Assembly (NCBI GenBank): GCA_964418485.1
Contig: CAYQMH010000024.1
Location: 1 to 30,629, forward strand
Length of the DNA: 30,629 nucleotides
Source of the DNA: JAFGHJ01 sp964418485
GTDB lineage: Bacteria; Hydrothermota; UBA3072
Direction of reading: 5' to 3'
The stretch's first letter is position 1. The number at the start of each line of letters is the position of its first letter. Below, one piece after another: positions 23,271 to 30,469 of the stretch. The notes under the pieces were generated by a model. It worked only from the letters and a program-made list of their open reading frames with translations, was not told where the DNA came from and did no database searches. The translations under genes and the position numbers were made by a program.

Positions 23271-24824
23271 TTATTTTTTTATTGTTAACTTAATTTGTGT
23301 GAATGAATGTGCCGGGAAAGAATATAAAAACTTATTCCCTGCAACTTCCATTTCTTTAGTTGCCGGAATATATTTTTCTCGTTTATCATAGGTGAACGGG
23401 GCATGAATATCTTTGCTGTTTACTTCTCTAATCGATGCTTTTCCGGCGAATGCCCCTGAGTTATTTATAATCTCGGCGAGAATGGATTTATCTTTATGGC
23501 GGTTTACCACATTTATAAAAAGTGTATTTGTTTCTTTAGAGTACACAGATGTAACATCGAGATAAGGTATGTCTTTATAATCCCCCGCATCAAATGTTTC
23601 ACAGTCTACAAATACATCGACGGAAGTGCCCAGACAATTATTCGAGAATAATTTGAATGTATGGAACAGGGACGTTTTAAATGTTCCTTTATCCTTGTCG
23701 TTTGCTAAAAGTGCTGTTAGAAGTGTGTAGTTTGCCATTTTAACTACATCGGCATGGCGTATAAAAGAGTTGAAAAACTGAGCTACTGCTAAAACAGATA
23801 AAATATCCCTGCCGAAAGGAGCCCATTCATCGAATGATATATAGATTGGTTTCTCCGGTTTATATCTGTTTTTAATAATTGCAATCTGTGCGGCAGTTGT
23901 AGTAATTTTTTCTTCGATGTCCATTGCCCAATGTCCCATATACGAGTCGTAATCCTCGGTATATTCCCAGTAGCGGTGCATGGAAATATAATCGGCAACG
24001 TCTCTTAATTCAGTTATTATTTTCCGGTTCCAGTCGACCCATTTACCTGAAGATTCGTAGTATGACGAGCCACACGCTATGAATTTTATTGTTTTATCCG
24101 TTTGCCACATAGCCTTGGCAGCTTCTTTTGCGATTTTACAATAATCTTCGGCATTCTTATATCCGATTATCCAGGGTTCTCCGTCGACTTCATTTCCCAG
24201 GCACCAGTATTTTATATTGTACGGGTTTTCATTTCCGTATTTAGCCCGCAGGTCGGAATAATAGGTTCCCTTTTTTAGGTTGCAGTATTCGACCCAGTAA
24301 CGGGCATCATTTATAGTACCGGTTCCAAGATTGACACATACGACATTTTCAGTTCCCATGGACTTATTTAATTTAACCCATTCGTCTGTGCCGACGTGAT
24401 TATTTTCGATTGCTCCCCATGCCAGATCTTTACGAACCGGGCGCTCTTCTTTCGGACCGATACCATCTTGCCAATTGTACACCGCGGTATAATTGCCCCC
24501 GGGCCAGCGCATATTAGTTATCTTAAGTTCCTTTACAGCCTCGATAAAATTAGTTTTAAATCCGTTTTCATCGGCTAGAGGAGAGGTAGGGTCATACAAA
24601 GTCCCGTACATGGTATTATGTACAGATGTATCATCCATTCCGAATCTCTCCGGGTCAAATTGTATAGGTTCCATGAATACTCCGTAGATTTTCGGATCGA
24701 TTTCGTCTATTACCCTGTCACAATCGATTTTAATTTTTGCTGACCAGGCAGGTAAAATGATGGGAAGTACAAATAAAACTGCAAAGATTGTAAAGTAAAA
24801 AACTTTTCTAATTTTTTTCATCAT
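23271..24824 (-). CDS. Exported GH51 alpha-L-arabinofuranosidase
   Basis: Members of this family remove terminal arabinofuranose from arabinan and arabinoxylan. The start is M-M-K-K-I-R-K-V at 24824, giving 517 residues; an open frame reaches 25028, but its extra residues cross repeats and precede the signal peptide (F-Y-F-T-I-F-A-V-L-F-V-L-P). The general acid/base is E212 in C-L-G-N-E-V-D-G and the nucleophile E333 in I-S-F-D-E-W, the GH51 pattern. M-R-W-P-G-G-N-Y and I-S-M-H-R-Y are also typical. Many GH51 enzymes are cytoplasmic, so the signal peptide points to extracellular polymer use. A consensus promoter ends 7 bases before the ATG. No other sugar gene adjoins it. Confidence 0.85.
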   Translation of the reverse strand: MMKKIRKVFYFTIFAVLFVLPIILPAWSAKIKIDCDRVIDEIDPKIYGVFMEPIQFDPERFGMDDTSVHNTMYGTLYDPTSPLADENGFKTNFIEAVKELKITNMRWPGGNYTAVYNWQDGIGPKEERPVRKDLAWGAIENNHVGTDEWVKLNKSMGTENVVCVNLGTGTINDARYWVEYCNLKKGTYYSDLRAKYGNENPYNIKYWCLGNEVDGEPWIIGYKNAEDYCKIAKEAAKAMWQTDKTIKFIACGSSYYESSGKWVDWNRKIITELRDVADYISMHRYWEYTEDYDSYMGHWAMDIEEKITTTAAQIAIIKNRYKPEKPIYISFDEWAPFGRDILSVLAVAQFFNSFIRHADVVKMANYTLLTALLANDKDKGTFKTSLFHTFKLFSNNCLGTSVDVFVDCETFDAGDYKDIPYLDVTSVYSKETNTLFINVVNRHKDKSILAEIINNSGAFAGKASIREVNSKDIHAPFTYDKREKYIPATKEMEVAGNKFLYSFPAHSFTQIKLTIKK

Positions 24825-24831
24825 GATGTAA

Positions 24832-24859
24832 ATTATAGGAATTTTCGGGAAAATGTCAA
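24832..24859 (-). promoter_or_regulatory. Consensus promoter with leaderless spacing, GH51 gene
   Basis: On the minus strand: TTGACA (24859-24854), 16 bases, TATAAT (24837-24832), 7 bases, then ATG at 24824. Both hexamers are perfect. There is no Shine-Dalgarno. Confidence 0.75.
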
Positions 24860-24900
24860 GGAAAATTCGCCACAAAGGCACGAAGACACTAAGATTTTTT

Positions 24901-25067
24901 AACAACAAATCGCACAAATAACACGAATGGTTTTTATTATAATTTGTCCAATGTCTAGATTTGACCCCAGAAATATGACCCCAGAAATACAAAAAATCCA
25001 TAAAGTGAGCTTCCCAAACTGCAAGCATGCGAGAGCCAACCGTGGATACCTGGCGTCTTTGGTCTAA
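24901..25067 (+). repeat. Dispersed repeats and a short coding-like tail
   Basis: AACAACAAATCGCACAAAT at 24901-24940 is followed by GTCCAATGTCTAGATTTGAC (about 24947-24966) and ACCCCAGAAA units. An ATG in the last unit (24975) opens a 30-codon frame ending N-C-K-H-A-R-A-N-R-G-Y-L-A-S-L-V-stop at 25067. This could be the tail of a lost gene, as with the other repeats here, but I do not recognise it. Confidence 0.45.
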
Positions 25068-25081
25068 TCTTAATTACTATT

Positions 25082-27934
25082 CTATTTTCGTTTAGACTCC
25101 TCGACCAGGTTTTTCAATTTTCTCAGAAGGTCACACATTTTAACTGTCTTATCAAAAGCTTCATTCCAAGTATATTTGCGACCAGTTTTGCTGTTGACCC
25201 TTTTTTGAAGCCTCTCAATGGTTTTATCCATGCCGCCTTTGGTGCAGGGGTCGAGTAATACTTCCACTAGGTTATAGAGTCCGCCCAAGGCTTTAATTAC
25301 ATCAGTAGGGATGGGAATACGTGCCAAATCTTCTGCCCCATATCCTGCTGGAGCCTGTAAAATATCAGGAAGCCAATCCCATAATCCCGGCGTCTCCCAG
25401 AATTCGTCCGATCTTATGAGACCAAGTTCTTTAATGTTCTCAAGAAGCCACTTTTTTTCCTCTCTTTCTACCCGGGCTCTTTCTTCTTGAGCTTCCTCCT
25501 CTCCTTTGCATCTCTCGAACTCGGAGTTAGCTTCAATTGCTTTCCTACTTGCCTCCTCAGCTTTTTGTTTGGCACTCTTAGCCAGCTTTTTCGCCTTCTC
25601 AGTGTGTTTATTTGCAGCCTCCAGATCACCGGTATCGTAAGCTTTTTTTGCGGCGTTTGCAGATGCGTGCGCACTTTCTGCATCTTTTTCAGCCTGTTCT
25701 TTAAGCTTCTTTGCTTCCTTGAAGAGTTCTTCGGCCTCTTCACACGGCTTTTTTAGGATTTTCCTCAGCGAATCCGCTTCAGTTATTTTCTCTTGGGCAG
25801 CATCGATAGCATTCTTTGCTCCTTCGCAACTGCTGTTCGCTCCTTTTATTTTATCCTGACAAGCTCTCTGTTCTTCCAGCCGTTTCAAGCAGCGTTCGTG
25901 CTTTTCTTTTAACTTCCCCAGCTGCATTCCCATCTTCTTCAATTCCTTGAGACAATCATTTAAAGCATCCACTGCGTTTTTGAGGTCTGCGTTAATTTTA
26001 TTCAGCTTAGCTTCAGCTTCTTTTAACCTTTTTTCTGCTGCCTGCTTAGACTTCTCCCATTTAGCCATCTCTTTGTCACCATTCTTACATTCATCTCTTA
26101 ATTTATTCCATTGATCACGGTATTCTCGTAGAAACCATAATAGAATATTAATGGATGTCTCGCTTCCCGAGAAGTATATCCTGACCTTGCCATTATATAT
26201 CCCAAGCCAGTTGTCGAGTCCGGGTCGCGGATCGGTGCTAACTTCGTTAGAATGGATAGCCCTGTTAATCAATTTTTTCAATTCCTTTTTGGATTTATCT
26301 AAGGCTTTTTTAGCCTTTTTGAGCTCGTCTTCTGCTTTCTTTAAATCATCCTCTCTTTGTTTTTTAACCTGTTCAGCCACTTTTTGCCTGGCTCTTAAAG
26401 CACTGACTTTCTTCTTTAGTTCGTCGCAATTTTTTACTTTATTATCGTATCTATCCTTAAATGCATTGTATTCCTTGAGTATAGAATCACAATCCTCTTT
26501 CGTGACATTAAGCGCTATCGCGGACGGGTTAATACGAACACCACTAAGTGGGGAGGTGACTTGAAACGCGTAATTCCCAGGCGCCACATCAAAGTCGATT
26601 TCGAATCGAAGCCGGTAGTGCTGAGAATCCTGAAATTGAGCTTCGAGGATATCAATGCCTTTAAAAGGAGTTTTAAAGTTCATTTCCTCGATAAAACCTT
26701 TCCCAGTAAGCGTTGCCTCGGTTTTCGTTCCCGAAAAAAAGTAGTCAGGAATAATATAATCAAGAACAATTTCTTTGAATTCCTCAGTTTTAAGCGAGAA
26801 GACACTTATTTTACTCCTACCGATCTCCTGATTCCCTACCCAGGCTTTAACCTGCCAGGCGTAGGTAAAACCCGGCTCCAAAGGTTCATTTGCATCTTTT
26901 AGATAAATGAAAGAGGCTTCCTCAATACCCTCTTTGTGAAAATACGGCTTGAAATCAGCAAGACTCTCTTTGTTGAGCCTATGTCCTTCTGGTATTTCAG
27001 TTGCTAAACCTTCAGGTGCTTTCCATATTGTTAGTGAGTATGAAATGTTTGCTACATTTACGGGTGTCCACTCAAAATCAATTACAGGATCAACGATCTT
27101 TTCGCCATCCTGAGGAGAGATAATATTTATGCTAATGGGTTCTATAATATCTACACCTGGAGCGTAAACGAAGGCTCTAATCTCGCTTTTCCCGTAGTCC
27201 TCGCTAACACGAAGAGTAACTTCTTCCAATATTTGTATCTGCCAGGCATAAGTTCCTTCTTCAAAAGATCTCGCTGATGAAGGATACCGGAAGACGGTGT
27301 TAACAATTCTATCTTTCTCAAACCAGGATGGATTTGACTGTATCGCCTCCTCTTTAGTTTGTCCTTCTAAGACCTTGACGATGCGGAGTTTATAATTAAA
27401 ATCTGCCGGAGGCCTGGGAGTAGGAGGTGTCCACGTAAAGAGAGGATTCTTCTTAATCTCCGCCCCATCCCCGGGAGAAGTAAGCCTGGGCTTGCCGGAA
27501 AGTTGAACATTTTGTTTAGAGCAATCGCGCCCGAATTCCTCCTTACTTTCAGCGCCTATAACGGAAACACAAACTGTATATTTACCACCCGGGAAATTCC
27601 CGGTTCTGACAACCGACTCTTTATACTTACCTTTATACCAGGTATCAGTAACCTTCCCTATATTTCCGGAAGTTATCCTTTTTGTCCCCGGCTGAAGAGC
27701 AAAAGGATTCGAGTTGGCTCTCCCGACCAATCCATCATTTTCTTCCGTCACCTCTCCGTGGAGATAAACCCAATATGTTTCAGAAGTCCTGTTATTCAAA
27801 TCCACATGCCAGAGATCTTGCATCATCAATTTATTGGGTGGGGGTCTGTGTAGCTTAACAGTAACCTGAGCATTAATAGTAAAAACGGGTAGCATAACTA
27901 AAACCAAACAAGGAATTACCTTTAAACTCTTCAT
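25082..27934 (-). CDS. Large exported protein: Ig-like domains plus Cys-rich coiled coil
   Basis: A 950-residue protein of unknown function with a signal peptide (residues 1-22, ending I-N-A-Q). Residues about 25-145 are a beta-rich domain (W-H-V-D-L-N-N-R-T, G-K-Y-T-V-C-V-S-V). Two Ig/Fn3-like units with F-T-W-T-P and F-E-W-T-P cover about 150-385, each ending in Y-A-W-Q-I/V. An IPT/TIG-like unit is at about 390-475. From about 480 to 830 it is long charged helix with Cys at wide intervals, interrupted at 555-600 by a globular piece. A separate C-terminal domain covers about 835-950. GGGAGG lies 5 bases before the ATG. A surface fibre or envelope-spanning structural role is only inference. 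Confidence 0.7.
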   Translation of the reverse strand: MKSLKVIPCLVLVMLPVFTINAQVTVKLHRPPPNKLMMQDLWHVDLNNRTSETYWVYLHGEVTEENDGLVGRANSNPFALQPGTKRITSGNIGKVTDTWYKGKYKESVVRTGNFPGGKYTVCVSVIGAESKEEFGRDCSKQNVQLSGKPRLTSPGDGAEIKKNPLFTWTPPTPRPPADFNYKLRIVKVLEGQTKEEAIQSNPSWFEKDRIVNTVFRYPSSARSFEEGTYAWQIQILEEVTLRVSEDYGKSEIRAFVYAPGVDIIEPISINIISPQDGEKIVDPVIDFEWTPVNVANISYSLTIWKAPEGLATEIPEGHRLNKESLADFKPYFHKEGIEEASFIYLKDANEPLEPGFTYAWQVKAWVGNQEIGRSKISVFSLKTEEFKEIVLDYIIPDYFFSGTKTEATLTGKGFIEEMNFKTPFKGIDILEAQFQDSQHYRLRFEIDFDVAPGNYAFQVTSPLSGVRINPSAIALNVTKEDCDSILKEYNAFKDRYDNKVKNCDELKKKVSALRARQKVAEQVKKQREDDLKKAEDELKKAKKALDKSKKELKKLINRAIHSNEVSTDPRPGLDNWLGIYNGKVRIYFSGSETSINILLWFLREYRDQWNKLRDECKNGDKEMAKWEKSKQAAEKRLKEAEAKLNKINADLKNAVDALNDCLKELKKMGMQLGKLKEKHERCLKRLEEQRACQDKIKGANSSCEGAKNAIDAAQEKITEADSLRKILKKPCEEAEELFKEAKKLKEQAEKDAESAHASANAAKKAYDTGDLEAANKHTEKAKKLAKSAKQKAEEASRKAIEANSEFERCKGEEEAQEERARVEREEKKWLLENIKELGLIRSDEFWETPGLWDWLPDILQAPAGYGAEDLARIPIPTDVIKALGGLYNLVEVLLDPCTKGGMDKTIERLQKRVNSKTGRKYTWNEAFDKTVKMCDLLRKLKNLVEESKRK

Positions 27935-28011
27935 CGTAACCTCCCTATTAGTTTAAATATAAAAATACGAAACATTTGCAATCAACATTCCTTTAATTTA
28001 TATGTTACTAA

Positions 28012-28040
28012 ATCATAACGGAAAGCGGAGTGAATGTCAA
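28012..28040 (-). promoter_or_regulatory. Promoter of the 950-residue coiled-coil protein gene
   Basis: On the minus strand: TTGACA (28040-28035), 17 bases, TATGAT (28017-28012). The leader to the ATG is about 77 bases and has a GGGAGG Shine-Dalgarno. Confidence 0.6.
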
Positions 28041-28150
28041 GAATAAAATCTCAAAATTAATTCGTTAGTCTTTTCCAACCCCTGTATCCGATATCCTAAA
28101 ATTAAACACAAAGGACACAGAGGTTTTACGCTATCAGCTGACCGCTGACG

Positions 28151-28265
28151 GCTGAGGCTGTGCCAAAAGTCCAAATTTAACGGATTTCTAAAAAATAAGC
28201 CTTTGAAAAACAAGAACTTAGTTTTCTGCAAATTGCGAAAAAGAGGGTTTTGGCACAGCCTCAGC
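28151..28265. mobile_element. MITE-like element with 18-bp terminal inverted repeats
   Basis: GCTGAGGCTGTGCCAAAA (28151-28168) and its exact reverse complement TTTTGGCACAGCCTCAGC (28248-28265) enclose 79 AT-rich bases without an open frame. The ends resemble transposon termini starting GAGGCTGT; the source transposase is not in the window. No target duplication was found. Confidence 0.6.
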
Positions 28266-28458
28266 TTTCCGCTAAACCCAACACAGCCCAGAAAAATCAC
28301 ATGTAGGACTTGTAGGGATTGTAGTTTGTTGTTTTTTTTACTAATTAACCACTCTACTAATTTACAATTTCACTGATTCGAAGAATCTACGGAATTATCA
28401 AATGTTGAGATTTGACCCCAGAGACATTAGTAAACACGCTATAGTACTCTAGTGTACG

Positions 28459-28734
28459 TTATTCTTTTTCTTCCCAATATTCTTCGGCTTCTTTTTCCAT
28501 ATCTTCCAATCTGTCATAGTAATCAGGAAATTCATTAAGATGAGCAAGTGCAATTTTTCCGGTAATAAGCGGGTCGTCATTGCTTACATTGGTTAATTCG
28601 TCTGTCTTTCCGTGTTCAAGCTCAACGTCCATACCCATTCTAAGCTGTTCGACGTCAAATTTATCCCACTTTATACCAAGCTTTTCCCCAACAGATTTAG
28701 CTTCCTCATAACTAAAAACTTTTTTTGACGACAT
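28459..28734 (-). CDS. Small conserved protein (probably DUF5661 family)
   Basis: A 91-residue acidic protein of unknown function. F-S-Y-E-E-A-K-S-V-G-E-K-L-G-I-K-W-D-K-F-D is followed by D-V-E-L-E-H-G, then D-P-L-I-T-G-K-I-A-L-A-H-L-N-E-F-P-D-Y-Y-D-R-L, a pattern I associate from memory with DUF5661, a family found in bacteria and phages. It ends in a glutamate-rich helix. AAGGAGG lies 5 bases before the ATG and a promoter lies upstream. It is a single-gene unit and appears intact. Confidence 0.75.
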   Translation of the reverse strand: MSSKKVFSYEEAKSVGEKLGIKWDKFDVEQLRMGMDVELEHGKTDELTNVSNDDPLITGKIALAHLNEFPDYYDRLEDMEKEAEEYWEEKE

Positions 28735-29078
28735 TTAATCCTCCTTAAGTTAGATTTTTGATAGTTACATTTATAGATTCTAAAGATTTTTTACAGATAA
28801 GTCAAGTAGCCACGGAGGCACAAAGATAATAGCACGCAGATAAACGCAGATTTAAAAGGATTTTTTTATTTGCTGTTTTATTCCAACTTCTAACTTCCAA
28901 CTTCTGACTACTGAAGAACTATTTAACCATTTCACTAATTTAATGTATGCAGTACCAAGCTATTGACATATATGACACGTACATTAAATTTACACTATGA
29001 TTATATGTTCCTTTTTAACCATTCGACGATTTGGCTGTTTAACTATAATTGAAGAAGGTTTGTTGGGATTTGATAAGC
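28735..29078. repeat. Non-coding stretch of dispersed repeats and an inverted repeat
   Basis: Contains CACGGAGGCACAAAG near 28810, CGCAGATAAACGCAGATTT at 28835-28853, AACTTCTAACTTCCAACTTC at 28885-28904, and an 11-bp inverted repeat AATTTAATGTA (28937-28947) and TACATTAAATT (28980-28990) whose loop carries a TTGACA. No gene was found. Confidence 0.55.
28777..28805 (-). promoter_or_regulatory. Promoter of the small DUF5661-like gene
   Basis: On the minus strand: TTGACT (28805-28800), 17 bases, TAGAAT (28782-28777), followed by a leader of about 40 bases with AAGGAGG. Confidence 0.55.
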
Positions 29079-29194
29079 AAAGGTTGTCCAATGTCTAGAT
29101 TTGACCCCAGAAATTTGATGACCCCAGAAATTTGACAAAGGTTGTCCAATGTCTAGATTTGACCCCAGAAATTTGATGACCCCAGAAATTTGAC
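29079..29194 (+). repeat. Two tandem 58-bp units (GTCCAATGTCTAGATTTGAC family)
   Basis: Exact period of 58 bases (29079-29136 and 29137-29194). Each unit has AAAGGTTGTCCAATGTCTAG followed by two GACCCCAGAAATTTGA sub-repeats. A shorter copy lies near 24947 and a fragment near 28408. The second unit runs straight into the transposase remnant. Confidence 0.85.
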
Positions 29195-29936
29195 CCCATT
29201 CAGCGATATAACCTGTCCTACTGCTCTTTCACTTTTAAAGGCATATCCAACCTACAAGGATATAAAAGAACTGAGTAGAGAAGAGATTAGAGCCTTTTTA
29301 AAGAAACACTATTGTCATAAAGAAAGCGGTGTTCTGCGTATATATAAAGCGATAAAAAAAGGACAGGTTAAAATAGACACTACTGTAATCCAGGAAAGAA
29401 GCAGATCAGCCATTCTTCTTATAAAGAGAATAGAATTGCTTAATGAAGAGATAAAAGAATATGAGAACGATTTAAAAGAGACCACGGAAAACGATAAAGA
29501 CGCGGAGATATTCAAGAGTCTTCCCGGCAGCGGAGACACACTTTCTCCCGGATTGATGGTAATTTTCGGAAAGAAGAGAAACAGATACGAAAACGCGGAA
29601 GAGATAAACAGTCTTTCCGGTATTGTACCATTTACAAAGCAAAGCGGTAACTGGGAAACCCATCTTTTTCGATTTGGCTGTAATCATTTTTACCGCAACA
29701 TAATCACCAGGTTGGCTTATTGCAGTCTTACTAAATCAGAATGGGCAAGAAGTTATTATAACGAAAAAAGAGCGGAAGGTAAGAGCCATTATCACGCGTT
29801 AAGATGCCTTGCAAGAATATGGATTAAAATAGCGTTTTCCTTATGGAAAAAAGAAGAGAAATACAATGAAGATAAACATATGGCTGCGGTTCATAGACAC
29901 AAGATTAGAAATAGGCTAGCTAGAAAATCGGCGTAA
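29190..29936 (+). pseudogene. IS110-family transposase, 5'-truncated
   Basis: IS110 enzymes are DEDD-type recombinases guided by a bridge RNA. Only the C-terminal part is here (248 codons from a TTG inside the repeat). It has the middle helical segment F-S-D-I-T-C-P-T-A-L-S-L-L and the Transposase_20 domain with F-K-S-L-P-G-S-G-D-T, I-N-S-L-S-G-I-V-P and K-Q-S-G-N-W, then C-N-H-F-Y-R-N-I. The N-terminal RuvC-like domain with the catalytic acidic residues (about 150-180 residues) is missing. In-frame stops occur within the repeat upstream. The remaining frame is intact, so truncation may be recent. Confidence 0.85.
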
Positions 29937-29939
29937 TTA

Positions 29940-30169
29940 AACCAGAGGGTTGACATAGTAATTCTAAATCCTAAAGATAGATTCGAAGAATTTGTTTATA
30001 GAGAATAATAGTGCTAAATCCTACTTGAAAAAATTATTTAGTTAATTATATTAATATTAGAATCAAGATGAGAGGCTATCCAAAGGGTTCCGTCGCATGG
30101 TAATGTCTCTTTCTTATTTAATCCCGAGTAAAAGCAAGTTTTCTCTATTCGTATGCCTAATTTTACCCC
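29940..30169. other. AT-rich gap with relic repeats
   Basis: Holds AGATTCGAAGAATTT at 29979-29993 (third copy of that palindrome, degenerate) and a fragment of the 22964 element (CTATCCAAAG at 30076-30085, TAATGTCT at 30101-30108). Nothing else was seen. Confidence 0.5.
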
Positions 30170-30207
30170 TTGACAATACGTATATTTTTATTATAATATA
30201 TACGTAT
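30170..30207 (+). promoter_or_regulatory. Promoter with paired ATACGTAT operators
   Basis: TTGACA (30170-30175), 16 bases, TATAAT (30192-30197). The palindrome ATACGTAT occurs directly after the -35 (30176-30183) and again just after the -10 (30200-30207), centres 24 bases apart. This suggests two dimers of the downstream ribbon-helix-helix-like antitoxin repressing its own promoter. AAAGGAG follows at 30208-30214. Confidence 0.75.
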
Positions 30208-30220
30208 AAAGGAGTTTATA

Positions 30221-30469
30221 ATGGATAAAAAACTAACTTTAAAACTTGACGAAGAAGTTATTGAGAGTGCCAAGGACTATGCAAGGAGAAAGCATCAGAG
30301 TTTATCTAAATTAGTGGTAAATTATTTTAATTATCTTTCCAAAGTTGAGGAGACTGATAATGTTGATTTTTCCGCGTTGGTTAGGGAATTGTCAGGAGTT
30401 ATTGATTTGAAGAAAGGTTTTGATTTAGATAAAGAATATTTAGGGTATATAGTCGAGAAATACAAATAA
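30221..30469 (+). CDS. DUF6364-type antitoxin (ribbon-helix-helix-like)
   Basis: An 82-residue protein. The N-terminus M-D-K-K-L-T-L-K-L-D-E-E-V-I-E-S-A-K-D-Y-A and S-L-S-K-L-V-V-N-Y-F form a strand-helix-helix unit typical of DUF6364/RHH antitoxins that bind DNA as dimers. The C-terminal half (V-R-E-L-S-G-V-I) should cover the toxin. It has a consensus promoter with two palindromes and an AAAGGAG Shine-Dalgarno. The stop TAA shares one base with the PIN-toxin ATG. Confidence 0.85.
   Translation: MDKKLTLKLDEEVIESAKDYARRKHQSLSKLVVNYFNYLSKVEETDNVDFSALVRELSGVIDLKKGFDLDKEYLGYIVEKYK

Larger units (their letters stand above)
27935..28458. repeat. Non-coding stretch with a MITE-like element
   Basis: Besides the promoter it contains CAGCTGACCGCTGACGGCTG at 28135-28154, the short inverted-repeat element at 28151-28265 (listed separately), the palindrome GATTCGAAGAATC at 28375-28387, and an isolated GATTTGACCCCAGAGAC at about 28408. 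No gene was found. Confidence 0.55.

Noticed and set aside
23251..23276. Weak hairpin GGACC-CCT-GGTTC with a following T-run
   Set aside because: The T-run lies on the plus strand, where no gene ends; too short and contains a wobble pair.
24825..25028. N-terminal extension of the GH51 frame
   Set aside because: It crosses dispersed repeats and the promoter and would put 68 residues before the signal peptide.
26151..26564. 137-codon open frame on the plus strand within the coiled-coil gene
   Set aside because: Ser/Leu/Phe-rich complement of a Lys/Glu-rich helix; no ribosome site. A similar 89-codon frame at 25487 was rejected for the same reason.
29079..29194. Tandem repeat as a CRISPR array
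   Set aside because: Only two units, contiguous without unique spacers, and no cas genes.
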